64,000 nucleotides of DNA from the NCBI RefSeq assembly GCF_052113705.1, contig NZ_JBGQOG010000006.1, forward strand, positions 1-64,000. Reading direction: 5' to 3'. This document shows, piece after piece, positions 17,540-25,863 of this stretch (within the stretch, counting starts at the first letter, position 1; the number at the start of each line of letters is the position of its first letter). The DNA comes from JBGQOG01 sp052113705 (GTDB taxonomy: Bacteria; Pseudomonadota; Alphaproteobacteria; Rhodobacterales; Rhodobacteraceae). The position numbers and the translations under genes are program-made. Under the pieces are notes generated by a model. That model was not told the origin of the DNA, searched no databases, and saw nothing but the letters and a program-made list of their open reading frames with translations.

Positions 17540-18316
17540 ATGCAACAGCCTCCCGCCATCCGCTTTGACCGTCTGGGGCAGGTGTTTCACAGCCGCTCCG
17601 GCACCACCGAAGCCCTGCGCGATGTCAGCTTTGAGGTGGCGCGGCACGAGTTTCTGGCCGTGCTCGGCCCCTCAGGCTGTGGCAAGTCCACCCTGTTGCG
17701 GATGGTGGCGGGGCTGTTGAAACCCAGCGCCGGTCAGGTTGAGGTCTTTGGCATGCCGGTCAGCGGCCCGCGCGAAGACATCGGCATCGTCTTTCAAAAG
17801 CCCACCCTCCTGCCCTGGGCGACGGTGGCGGAAAACGTCCTGTTTCCGCTGCGCCACAAGACGGGCCATGTCAGCCCGCGCGACCGTGAACGGGCCGGGG
17901 AGCTTTTGGCGATGGTGGGCCTCGCGGGGGTTGAAAACCGCCTGCCCGATGAGCTGTCGGGCGGCATGCAGCAGCGTGTCGGCATTGCCCGCGCGCTGCA
18001 TATGGACCCCGATATCCTCCTGATGGATGAGCCTTTTTCCGCCCTCGACGCGCTGACGCGCGAGGTGATGGGGTTTGATCTTCTGCGCATTTTCAGTGCG
18101 CGGCCGAAGACCGTGGTGTTCATCACCCATTCGGTCGCCGAAGCCGCGCTGCTGGCCGACCGTGTGCTGGTGATGACCGGCCGCCCCGGCAGCGTGCTGA
18201 CCGAGATCACCGTGCCCGCCCCGCGCCCGCGCGGCCCCGAAACCGTCAATATGCGAGAAACCCATGAGCTTGCAGCCCATCTCCGCAGCCTCCTCCTGCA
18301 GCGGGACGCGGCCTGA
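17540..18316 (+). CDS. ABC transporter ATPase (NMT1/SsuB type)
   Basis: A 258-residue cytoplasmic ATPase. Walker A is GPSGCGKST (about residue 43), Q-loop VFQKPTLLPW, signature LSGGMQQRVGIARAL, Walker B ILLMDEPFSALD, and switch His in VFITHSVAEA; all sites are intact. It groups with the ATPases of nitrate/sulfonate/taurine-type importers. It sits between the binding protein and the permease in one operon, with 4-base and 1-base gaps. Confidence 0.92.
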   Translation: MQQPPAIRFDRLGQVFHSRSGTTEALRDVSFEVARHEFLAVLGPSGCGKSTLLRMVAGLLKPSAGQVEVFGMPVSGPREDIGIVFQKPTLLPWATVAENVLFPLRHKTGHVSPRDRERAGELLAMVGLAGVENRLPDELSGGMQQRVGIARALHMDPDILLMDEPFSALDALTREVMGFDLLRIFSARPKTVVFITHSVAEAALLADRVLVMTGRPGSVLTEITVPAPRPRGPETVNMRETHELAAHLRSLLLQRDAA

Positions 18317-18317
18317 G

Positions 18318-19241
18318 ATGGCGCGTGACCTGACGCAGACCCGGCCCCCCGAAGCGCCCCGCGCCGCCGCGCGCCTCTCCGCAGGGCCGCACCCTTCCGC
18401 CCCGGCGCGCGCGGCCCTGCCCGCCGAACCCGCCCGCGCGCGGTTTCTGAGCGGGCAGAGCCTTGGCGCCACGCTCAGCCGCTGGAGCGAACTGCCCGGC
18501 CTTGCCGCCACCCTCGCCCTGCTCGCGCTGATCCTGATCTGGGAGGGCGCGGTGCGGCTCTTTGCCCTGCCCTCCTATCTCCTCCCCGCGCCCTCGGCGA
18601 TCCTGCAGGCGTTTTCCGCCATCGGCATTGACCGCTGGGCCGTGCATATCTGGGCCACCTTGCGGGTGGCGCTGCTGGGCTTTGCGCTCTCCATCTGCAT
18701 CGCCATCCCGCTGGCAATTGTCCTGATCCGTTCGCCGTTTCTCTCGCGCACGCTCTACCCGCTGCTGGTGATCGTGCAGGCCACCCCGGTCGTGGCCATC
18801 GCGCCGATCATCATCGTGGTGCTGGGGGCAGGCGACGCGCCGCGCATCGTCATCACCTGCCTTCTCACCTTCTTCCCGCTGGTCGTCGCCACCGCCACCG
18901 GCCTCGCCGCCACGCCGCCCGAGCTGATCGAGCTCTCGAAAAGCCTGCGCGCCCCCGGCTTTCGCGAGATGACCCAGATCCGCCTGCCCTTTGCCGTGCC
19001 CTATATCTTCTCGGCGTTGAAAATCTCGATCACGCTGGCGGTGATCGGCGCCGTGGTGGCCGAATTCTGCGCCGCCGACAAAGGTGTTGGCTATTTCATC
19101 CAGTTCTCCACCTCGATGTTCAAACTGCCGCAGGCCTGGGCGGGGCTTTTCGTCCTCGCCGCCATGGCGCTCGGGCTGTTTCAGATCGTGGTGCAGGTGC
19201 AAAAGCGGCTGTTCCCCTGGAGCCTGCCGAAAACCCGCTGA
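18318..19241 (+). CDS. ABC transporter permease (NMT1/SsuC type)
   Basis: A 307-residue inner-membrane permease of the BPD_transp_1 family, with about six membrane segments from residue 60 onward. The EAA-like loop reads ELSKSLRAPGFREMTQIRLP. The first 50 residues are Pro/Ala/Arg-rich and not conserved. I chose ATG 18318, one base after the ATPase stop; an in-frame ATG at 18264 would overlap the ATPase gene by 53 bases. It completes the transporter unit under riboswitch copy 1. Confidence 0.9.
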   Translation: MARDLTQTRPPEAPRAAARLSAGPHPSAPARAALPAEPARARFLSGQSLGATLSRWSELPGLAATLALLALILIWEGAVRLFALPSYLLPAPSAILQAFSAIGIDRWAVHIWATLRVALLGFALSICIAIPLAIVLIRSPFLSRTLYPLLVIVQATPVVAIAPIIIVVLGAGDAPRIVITCLLTFFPLVVATATGLAATPPELIELSKSLRAPGFREMTQIRLPFAVPYIFSALKISITLAVIGAVVAEFCAADKGVGYFIQFSTSMFKLPQAWAGLFVLAAMALGLFQIVVQVQKRLFPWSLPKTR

Positions 19242-19277
19242 CCCGTTGCGGCGCATCCCGTGCCGCAACCCCTTCCG

Positions 19278-19320
19278 GGAGTAGAAGCGGTCAGAGGCCC
19301 CCGGGCGCTGACATTGCTCC
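19278..19320 (+). promoter_or_regulatory. Candidate NMT1-motif (xanthine) riboswitch, copy 2
   Basis: P1 is GGAG (19278-19281) with CTCC (19317-19320). The joining strand TAGAAGCG (19282-19289) is identical to copy 1. P2 is GTCAG (19290-19294) with CTGAC (19308-19312), and the return strand is ATTG (19313-19316). The P1 pairs covary with copy 1, and the P2 loop differs completely. A strong hairpin follows (GGCCGC 19329-19334 with GCGGCC 19350-19355), then AGGAG before the ATG at 19375. The lack of a T-run suggests control of translation (inference). Confidence 0.82.
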
Positions 19321-19374
19321 GTTCAACCGGCCGCAGAGGCGCTCTGCCAGCGGCCCATCCCCCAGGAGAGATCC

Positions 19375-20361
19375 ATGCCCACCGAATATGCCCTCGCCGA
19401 ACTCAACAAGGAAAAGACCATCGGCGGTCTTGGTGCCACCATCGCGCGCGATGTGCCCGCCATCGACCTGTCGGATTTTGAGAACCGCAAAGCCGAGATC
19501 GCCGATGCGCTCTGGCATGCCGCCACGGAGATCGGCTTTTTCCAGGTCTATAACCACGGCCTGTCCGAAGATGACATTGACCTGGCCTTTGACACGGCCT
19601 GGGAGTTTTTCGAGCTTCCCACATCGGTCAAGGCGCAATATCCGATGCCCAAGGGCACCAATGCCGGCTGGGAATTCAAGGCACAGGTGCGCCCCTCAAC
19701 CGGCACGCCGGACAATAAGGAAAGCTATCAGATCACCCGCCCCAATATGCCCGGCCTCTGGCCGAGTGAGGCGGAACTGCCCGGCTTTCAGGCGAAAATG
19801 CTGCGATTTGAGCGGGCGAACTGGGAATTGGGGATGCGGATCCTGTCGTGTTTCGCGCTGAAAATGGGCTTTGCCGAGGATTTTTTCACCACGGCGCATG
19901 ACCCCGACAGCCCGGAATACCAATCCACCCTGCGGCTGATCCATTACATGTCGATGGAAGATGCCCAGCCCGAGGATTTCAAGGCGTGGCGCGCCGGGGC
20001 GCATTCGGATTTCGACTGCCTGACCATCCTGCACCAGAAGGAGGGTGAAGGCGGCTTGCAGGTCTGCCCGGGCAAGGATGCCGCCTCCGGCCAATGGACC
20101 GATGTGCCGCCGAAACGCGGCTATATCACCTGCAACATCGGTGACATGCTGATGCGCTGGTCGGATGATCAGCTGCAATCCACCCTGCACCGTGTGCGGA
20201 TGCCGCGCGAAGGCGAATATATGGGCCGCCGCCTGTCGCTGCCCTTCTTCTGTCAGGCCAACCGCGATGCGGTGATGCAGGGGCCGCTTGGCCTCTATGC
20301 GCCGATCACCGCGGGGGATTACCTCACCCAGCGCATCAACGCCAATTTCGCCCGGAAATGA
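19375..20361 (+). CDS. 2-oxoglutarate/Fe(II) oxygenase, isopenicillin N synthase family
   Basis: A 328-residue cytoplasmic oxygenase. An N-terminal DIOX_N-like region (IPAIDLSDFENRKAEIADAL-type, residues about 20-130) precedes the double-stranded beta-helix. Iron ligands are HSDFD (His-X-Asp) and the distal His in STLHRVRMP. RLSLPFF supplies the Arg-X-Ser that binds 2-oxoglutarate. The substrate is unknown. The riboswitch 55 bases upstream and the downstream deaminase-like gene suggest purine oxidation. Fungal XanA hydroxylates xanthine with the same cofactor chemistry, but it belongs to the TauD-type family, so homology cannot be assumed. Confidence 0.85.
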   Translation: MPTEYALAELNKEKTIGGLGATIARDVPAIDLSDFENRKAEIADALWHAATEIGFFQVYNHGLSEDDIDLAFDTAWEFFELPTSVKAQYPMPKGTNAGWEFKAQVRPSTGTPDNKESYQITRPNMPGLWPSEAELPGFQAKMLRFERANWELGMRILSCFALKMGFAEDFFTTAHDPDSPEYQSTLRLIHYMSMEDAQPEDFKAWRAGAHSDFDCLTILHQKEGEGGLQVCPGKDAASGQWTDVPPKRGYITCNIGDMLMRWSDDQLQSTLHRVRMPREGEYMGRRLSLPFFCQANRDAVMQGPLGLYAPITAGDYLTQRINANFARK

Positions 20362-20401
20362 CACCCGCGGGCAGGACACACCGAAAAATGGACCGTTGAA
20401 G

Positions 20402-21442
20402 ATGCAGCGCGCGCCTGACATCCTGAAGGCAGGGGCCCCTACCGGCGGGACCCATAACACGGGGGGACAGGCCCCTGCCGCCCCACCCCGGCCCGCCAAG
20501 GCCACAACGGGCGCGGCAGCCCCCGCATTGGGACGCACCATGCTGCACGGACGCGCGCTGCGCTATATTGATGAGGTGGCCCGGCAAGGCTCGATCCGCG
20601 CGGCGGCGAAAGAGCTGAACGTCGCCGCCTCCGCCATCAGCCGCCATATCGCCGAGCTGGAGACCGAGCTGGACGCGCCGATCTTTGAGCGTCTGCCGCG
20701 CGGGTTGCGGCTCACCACCTCGGGCGAGATGCTGCTCGCGCATATCCGCGAAACCCTGCGCAACCATGACCGGATGCGGGCGCAGATCCAGTCCTTGCGC
20801 GGCCTCAGCCGGGGCGAGGTGACGGTGGCGACCATGGCCACCCTCGCCGCCGGGCGGCTGGCGGATGTGATCGCCGATTACCGCGAGGCGCATCCGCAGA
20901 TCCGGCTGACCATCGCCGTGCGCGACCGCCCCGGGGTGATCGAGATGGTGGCCTCGGGCGGCGCCGATCTGGCTTTGGGCTATAACCTGCCCGCCGACAA
21001 CCGGCTGCAACGCGCCGCCGAGTTTCAGCACCGTCTGGGCGCGGTGGTGGCGCGCGACCATCCGCTGACCGTGAAAAAGGGCGTCCGGCTGACCGATTGC
21101 CTGATCTATCCGCTGGTACTCGCCGACCGCAGCAACAGCCTGCGCGAGGCGGTGGAGGATATGGCCTCGGCCACCGCGCCGCTGACGCCGCAGGTCGAGA
21201 CGAATTCGATGGAGCTGATGAAGCGTCTGGCGCGCCGCGCGCCGCATGTGACCTTTCTCAACCGCGTCGATGTCGATCAGGAATTGCGCGACGGCGATCT
21301 GGCGTTTTTGCCGCTGACCGGGGCGGCGGCGCGCCAGCGGCTCAGCCTTGTGCACCGGGCGCGCGGCTCGATCTCGCCCGCCACCAGCCGCTTCATTCAA
21401 TTTGTGCAAGAGCGGTTCGCCGCCAGCGAAATCAGTGACTGA
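20402..21442 (+). CDS. LysR-family transcriptional regulator
   Basis: A winged-helix LysR protein. The DNA-binding domain begins at MLHGRALRYIDEVARQGSIR with helix-turn-helix AAKELNVAASAISRHIAELE; the effector domain follows (GEVTVATMATLAAGRLADV). With the ATG at 20402 the protein has 346 residues and a 46-residue Pro/Ala/Gly-rich tail before the domain. With ATG 20540 it would have the normal 300. Neither start has a strong ribosome-binding site. It lies on the same strand between the oxygenase and the amidohydrolase, which is unusual for LysR genes (most are divergent). Confidence 0.85.
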   Translation: MQRAPDILKAGAPTGGTHNTGGQAPAAPPRPAKATTGAAAPALGRTMLHGRALRYIDEVARQGSIRAAAKELNVAASAISRHIAELETELDAPIFERLPRGLRLTTSGEMLLAHIRETLRNHDRMRAQIQSLRGLSRGEVTVATMATLAAGRLADVIADYREAHPQIRLTIAVRDRPGVIEMVASGGADLALGYNLPADNRLQRAAEFQHRLGAVVARDHPLTVKKGVRLTDCLIYPLVLADRSNSLREAVEDMASATAPLTPQVETNSMELMKRLARRAPHVTFLNRVDVDQELRDGDLAFLPLTGAAARQRLSLVHRARGSISPATSRFIQFVQERFAASEISD

Positions 21443-21485
21443 CATCGCGGGAAGCACCCGCGCTTTCCCGCTCAAGGACAAGATT

Positions 21486-22838
21486 ATGAAAGACATTTCC
21501 TCCCCGGCCGCTTTGGCCGATCTCAGCGGCCATGGCCGGGTGCTGTTGCAAAACGCCCGCGTGCCCGCCTGCCTTCTGGCCGCCGGTGCCCCGGCGGGCA
21601 GCCCCATAGATGCCGATGGTGCAGCGCTGGTGGACCTTCTGCTCGATGGCCCCGCCATCGCCGCGATCGGCGCGCCCGGTGCAATCTTGGCTGGGGATGC
21701 CCGGCCCCTCGCGCTTGCGGGGCGGCACCTCTGGCCGATGCTGGTCGACATGCATACCCATCTCGACAAGGGCCATGTGCTGGGCCGCGCGCCGGATTCG
21801 GGCGGCACCCATGGGGGCGCGCGGGCGGCAACCACCGCCGACCGTCTGGCGCATTGGCGGCATGATGATCTGCTGCTGCGGATGCGCTTTGGCCTTGCCT
21901 GTGCCGAGGCGCATGGGGTGGCGGCGCTGCGCACGCATCTCGACAGCCATCAGGGGCAGGCCGAAACCAGCTGGGGCGCGCTGGCCGCCGCCCGGGCGGA
22001 ATTTGCCGGACGGGTCACGGTGCAGGCGGTGGCGCTGGTGCCGGTTGATGCCTATCTCGGCGACTATGGCCCGCGTTTGGCCGATCTGGTCGCGGCGGAG
22101 GGCGGGTTTCTGGGCGGCGTCACCCGCGCCGCGGGCGGCACGCATCAGGCGGGCGGGATGGAGGAGCTCGACGCGATCCTCGACCGGATCTTCACCCTCG
22201 CCCGCGAACGCGATCTGGATGTCGATCTGCATGTGGATGAGGCGGCGGTGGCGGGTGCCCTCGCCCCGGTGGCCCGCGCCACCTTGCGGCATGGATATGA
22301 GGGTCGGGTGACCTGCGGCCATTGCTGCTCGCTGGCCAATCTGCCCGCGGCGGAAGCGGCCGAGGTGATCGCGCTGGTGGCCAAGGCGGGGATTTCCATC
22401 GTCACCCTGCCCACGGTGAACCTCTATCTGCAGGACCGCGCGCCGGGCCGCAGCCCGCGCTGGCGCGGCGTCACCCCGGTGGCCGAACTGCGCGCCGCGG
22501 GCGTGCCGGTGGCGGTGGCGGGCGACAATTGCCGCGATCCATTCCATGCCTACGGCGATCACGACATGCTGGACACCTGGCGGCAAGCAGTGCGCATCCT
22601 GCATCTCGATCATCCGTTCGGCGATGCCCCGGCGCTGGCCGGGCCGGTGCCGGGGCGGCTGATGGGCCTTGGCCGCACCGGAAGTATCACGGTGGGCGGT
22701 GCGGCGGATCTGATGCTGCTGCAGGCCTGGAGCCTCGATCAGGTGATGGCCCGGCCGCAGAGCGACCGGGTGCTGATCAAAGCCGGGGCGCTGTCGGCCG
22801 CCCGCCTGCCGTCCTATCAGGAGCTTGCGGCGGTCTGA
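21486..22838 (+). CDS. Cytosine-deaminase-like metal-dependent amidohydrolase
   Basis: A 450-residue amidohydrolase-superfamily protein of the CodA group. Metal and active-site motifs in order: DMHTHLDKGH (about residue 88), RTHLDSH, DLHVDEA, GHCCSLA and AGDNCRDPF (Asp ligand). E. coli CodA deaminates cytosine and also isoguanine to xanthine; relatives deaminate 8-oxoguanine to urate. Given the xanthine-type riboswitch on this unit, a purine deaminase is attractive but unproven. CAAGGACAAGATT precedes the ATG at 21486. Confidence 0.85.
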   Translation: MKDISSPAALADLSGHGRVLLQNARVPACLLAAGAPAGSPIDADGAALVDLLLDGPAIAAIGAPGAILAGDARPLALAGRHLWPMLVDMHTHLDKGHVLGRAPDSGGTHGGARAATTADRLAHWRHDDLLLRMRFGLACAEAHGVAALRTHLDSHQGQAETSWGALAAARAEFAGRVTVQAVALVPVDAYLGDYGPRLADLVAAEGGFLGGVTRAAGGTHQAGGMEELDAILDRIFTLARERDLDVDLHVDEAAVAGALAPVARATLRHGYEGRVTCGHCCSLANLPAAEAAEVIALVAKAGISIVTLPTVNLYLQDRAPGRSPRWRGVTPVAELRAAGVPVAVAGDNCRDPFHAYGDHDMLDTWRQAVRILHLDHPFGDAPALAGPVPGRLMGLGRTGSITVGGAADLMLLQAWSLDQVMARPQSDRVLIKAGALSAARLPSYQELAAV

Positions 22839-22859
22839 CCCCCGCCGCCGCCCGCGCGA

Positions 22860-23426
22860 TCAGTCCGCCGCACCTTTGCCATAGCGGAAACAGGCGCGGT
22901 CATGGTCATCCACCATCCCCGCCGCCTGCATCCAGGCATAGGCAATCGTCGGCCCGACGAATTTGAAGCCGCGCCGTTTCAGCTCTTTGGAGATCACCGC
23001 GGAGAGCGGCGTGCTCGCCTGCCGCGTCACCCCATCGCCAAGGATCACCTTGCCATCGGTGAACGCCCAAAAGAACGCCGCGAAATCCTCGCCCCGGTCG
23101 CGCATCTCGCAAAAGATCTGCGCGCCGCGGATGGTGGCGCGGATCTTGGCCTGCGACCGCACCACCCCGGGATCGGCCATAAGCCGCGCCACATCTTCCT
23201 CGCCAAAAGCCGCCACCTTGTCAGGGTCGAACCCGGCAAAGCCCGCGCGGAACCCCTCGCGCTTGCGCAAAATGGTGATCCAGGACAGGCCCGCCTGAAA
23301 CCCCTCCAGCATCAGCATTTCCCACAAGGTCCGGCTGTCATGCTCGGGCCGGCCCCATTCATCATCGTGATAGGCGATGTAGAACGGCTCATGGCCCAGC
23401 CAGGTGCAGCGGTGAAGATCGGACAT
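22860..23426 (-). CDS. tag: DNA-3-methyladenine glycosylase I
   Basis: A 188-residue base-excision repair enzyme removing 3-methyladenine from DNA. Conserved features are CTWLGHEPFYIAYHDDEWG at the N-terminus (zinc ligands Cys and His), the helix-hairpin-helix region LSWITILRKREGFR, and the C-terminal zinc ligands in DDHDRACF. The ATG at 23426 follows CAGGGGGTATCC. It is convergent with the amidohydrolase gene, with only 21 bases between the stops. Confidence 0.95.
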   Translation of the reverse strand: MSDLHRCTWLGHEPFYIAYHDDEWGRPEHDSRTLWEMLMLEGFQAGLSWITILRKREGFRAGFAGFDPDKVAAFGEEDVARLMADPGVVRSQAKIRATIRGAQIFCEMRDRGEDFAAFFWAFTDGKVILGDGVTRQASTPLSAVISKELKRRGFKFVGPTIAYAWMQAAGMVDDHDRACFRYGKGAAD

Positions 23427-23518
23427 GGATACCCCCTGTTTGTTCACGGCGCACCTTGCCGCGACCAGAGCGCAAAGGCCAGTGGGGAAATCCTGCCCTT
23501 GCGCCGCAAAACCCAAGG

Positions 23519-23545
23519 GCGGCACGGGGTCCCTCCCCGTGCCGC
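23519..23545 (-). terminator. Strong hairpin between the FMN-oxidase-like gene and tag
   Basis: GCGGCACGGGG (23519-23529), loop TCCCT, CCCCGTGCCGC (23535-23545): a perfect 11-bp stem, 61 bases downstream of the leftward gene ending at 23607. On the minus strand it is followed by CCTTGGGTTTTG, so only a weak U-run. It may stop or stabilise the transcript. Confidence 0.55.
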
Positions 23546-23606
23546 GCAGTCATTATGTATCATTCATATGAACTTACGGAGCGATCTTCCGGCGCCGCCC
23601 CGGCTC

Positions 23607-24332
23607 TTACGGCGCCTCCCCCTCGTAAATTGCCTGCGTCTGCCGCAAGGCATCATCCAGCCTCGCCCCTTCGGCATAGGGCGCCAGCGTCGCCGGGCGC
23701 GCCATCCCCTCGGGCACATGCGGACAGGGCTCTGCCGCACCGATCACCGTCGACACCGGGATCACCCCCGCCCAGACCGGATGCGTCAGATCCTCGGGGT
23801 TGTCGCCCACCCCCTTGGCGCGGACCTTGGCCGAGGCCTCGTCGATCGGCATGGCGATCACCATCGTCGCCTTCGCCTCCTGCCCGGTGATCGGCCGCAG
23901 CCCGGCGCTGCGTTCGGGGTAAAAGCGGTCGACCACGGCCCAGAGCGCCTCTTCCTTCTCCGGCCCCTCCGGCAGGATCCGCGCGGTGCCAAAACACATC
24001 GCCGCCCGGTAATTGGCCGAATGGTTGAAGCCCGAGCGCGCCAGCACCAACCCGTCGAGATGCGAGACGGTGACGCAGGCGGCAACGCCCGGTTTCAGAT
24101 GCCGCAGCATCCGGCTGGCCGAGGAGCCGTGCCAATAGAGCGTATCGCCCCGCCGCCAATGCAGGGTCGGCGTGCAATAGGGTTGCCCGTCAATGACATA
24201 GGCCACATGGCAGAGCATGGCGGCATCCAGGATCGCATGCACCGCCGCGCGGTCATAGCGGGCGCGTTCCGAGACACGTTTGGCGCGGTTGCGCGGGGTG
24301 ACGGGATAGAGGTTGGGATCTTGCACGGTCAT
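23607..24332 (-). CDS. Pyridoxamine 5'-phosphate oxidase-like FMN-binding protein
   Basis: A 241-residue protein with the split-barrel fold of the PNPOx/NimA family. Visible are RAAVHAILDAAMLCHVAYVIDGQPY near the start, LYWHGSSASRMLRHL, and RSGFNHSANYRAAMCFG. The exact reaction is unknown. Its divergent neighbour is a MocR-type PLP-dependent regulator, and such pairs often handle vitamin B6 or amine metabolism (inference). The two starts are only 69 bases apart, so they probably share regulatory sequence. Confidence 0.82.
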   Translation of the reverse strand: MTVQDPNLYPVTPRNRAKRVSERARYDRAAVHAILDAAMLCHVAYVIDGQPYCTPTLHWRRGDTLYWHGSSASRMLRHLKPGVAACVTVSHLDGLVLARSGFNHSANYRAAMCFGTARILPEGPEKEEALWAVVDRFYPERSAGLRPITGQEAKATMVIAMPIDEASAKVRAKGVGDNPEDLTHPVWAGVIPVSTVIGAAEPCPHVPEGMARPATLAPYAEGARLDDALRQTQAIYEGEAP

Positions 24333-24401
24333 CGAAGCGGCCTTTCAAACTGGACAGATCCGGTTTAGCCGCGGATATTGGCTCGCAAGAGGTCCAATTT
24401 C

Positions 24402-25853
24402 ATGTCCATTTCACAGACCAATATCCCGGATTGGTCAGCGCTGATCCCGGTCCTGCCCGATGATGCGGCCACCAGCCCCGGCCGCCCGGCCCGCTGGCAA
24501 CGCCTTTACGCCAAACTGCGGCAGCTGATCGAAAGCGGCGCTTTGCCACCCGGAGCCAAACTGCCGCCCAGCCGCGATCTGGCGGCGCGGCTGGGGCTCG
24601 CGCGCGGCGCGGTGGTGGCGGCATTTGAGCTGCTGGTGGCCGAAGGCTTTGCCGAGGCGCGCACCGGCGCAGGCACCTATGTGGCGACGCGGGTGCCACA
24701 GCGCGCCGCCCCGGCCGAAACGCCGGCCGCCACGGCCATGGCGCGGCCGCATCCGTCCCGCCGCGATCTGCCGGGCATTCTGGGGGCGGTGGCGGAAGAT
24801 CCCCGCTCGCTGCAGATCTTCCGCAGCATCCTGCACCGGCAGCTGGCGCGGCCCCAGGCGGCGCTGTTTCGCTACAGCGACCCGCAGGGCAGCGCGGAAT
24901 TGCGGCGCGAGGTGGCCGCCTATCTGCAGCTCGCGCGCGGGGTGCGCTGTGTGCCCGAGCAGATCCTGATCACCTCGGGCACGCAATCGGCGCTGGATCT
25001 GGTGCTGCGGTCGGTCTTGGCGCCGGGCGACAGCATCTGGCACGAGGATCCGGGCTATCCGATGGCGCGGGCGGCGATGCTGGGGGCCGGGCTGCAGGTG
25101 GTGAGCGTGCCGGTGGATGGCGAGGGGCTGGTGGTCGCCGCCGGGATCGCCCGCGCGCCCCGCGCCCGCGCCGTCTATGTCACCCCCTCGCATCAGTTTC
25201 CGCTGGGGGTGACGCTGTCGATGCCGCGGCGGCTGGCGCTGATCGACTGGGCCGTCGCAACCGGCAGCTGGATCATCGAGGACGATTATGACAGCGAGTT
25301 CCGCCATGCCGGGCCGCCGCTGACCGCCTTGCAGGGGATGGATGCCGCCGGGCGGGTGATCTATTCCGGCAGCTTTTCCAAGGCCTTCATGCCGGGTCTG
25401 CGGCTGGGCTACCTGGTGCTGCCCGAGGCGCTCTTGCCCCCCGTGCTGGCCCTGCGCGACCGCAGCGACCGCTATCCCCCCGCGCTGGCCGAGGGGGCGA
25501 TGGCCGAATTCCTGCGCGCAGGCCATTACGCCGCGCATCTGCGCCGCGCGCGCCGCCGGGTGCGGCAGGCGCGGGATGCGCTGGTGGCAGCATTGGCGGG
25601 GGGCGCGGCGGCGGGATTGGCGCGGGTCACAACGCCGGATCAGGGCCTGCATCTCATCGCGCATCTGCCGCCCGGCAGCGATGACCACGCCTTGGCCGAA
25701 GCCGCGCAAGTGGCGGGCCTTGGCGCGCGGGCGCTGTCGCCGATGTATCTGCAAAACCCGCCGCAAGCGGGTCTGGTGATTGGTTTTTCCGGCTTCGCGC
25801 CGGAGACGCTGGCCGCCGCCGCCCGGGATTGGTTGCAGAGCACCGCCCGCTGA
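24402..25853 (+). CDS. MocR/PdxR-type transcriptional regulator (GntR-aminotransferase fusion)
   Basis: A 483-residue protein. The N-terminal GntR winged helix covers residues about 25-100 (LYAKLRQLIESGALPPGAKL, SRDLAARLGLARGAV). A fold-type I aminotransferase-like domain follows (about 120-483) with the PLP-binding Lys in SGSFSKAFMPGLRLGY. SHQFPLG and EDDYDSEFRH are the conserved MocR motifs. The ATG at 24402 has AGAGG upstream. In the 69-base divergent region AACTGGAC (24345-24352) and GTCCAATT (24392-24399) form near-inverted half sites, a possible operator. PLP or a PLP-linked amine is the usual effector. Confidence 0.9.
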   Translation: MSISQTNIPDWSALIPVLPDDAATSPGRPARWQRLYAKLRQLIESGALPPGAKLPPSRDLAARLGLARGAVVAAFELLVAEGFAEARTGAGTYVATRVPQRAAPAETPAATAMARPHPSRRDLPGILGAVAEDPRSLQIFRSILHRQLARPQAALFRYSDPQGSAELRREVAAYLQLARGVRCVPEQILITSGTQSALDLVLRSVLAPGDSIWHEDPGYPMARAAMLGAGLQVVSVPVDGEGLVVAAGIARAPRARAVYVTPSHQFPLGVTLSMPRRLALIDWAVATGSWIIEDDYDSEFRHAGPPLTALQGMDAAGRVIYSGSFSKAFMPGLRLGYLVLPEALLPPVLALRDRSDRYPPALAEGAMAEFLRAGHYAAHLRRARRRVRQARDALVAALAGGAAAGLARVTTPDQGLHLIAHLPPGSDDHALAEAAQVAGLGARALSPMYLQNPPQAGLVIGFSGFAPETLAAAARDWLQSTAR

Positions 25854-25863
25854 TGCCCCGGCA

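Noticed and set aside
21432..22613. Long open frames antisense to the amidohydrolase gene, and many similar ones antisense to other genes
   Set aside because: Typical mirror frames of GC-rich coding DNA, with His/Arg/Gly-rich low-complexity products and no family motifs.
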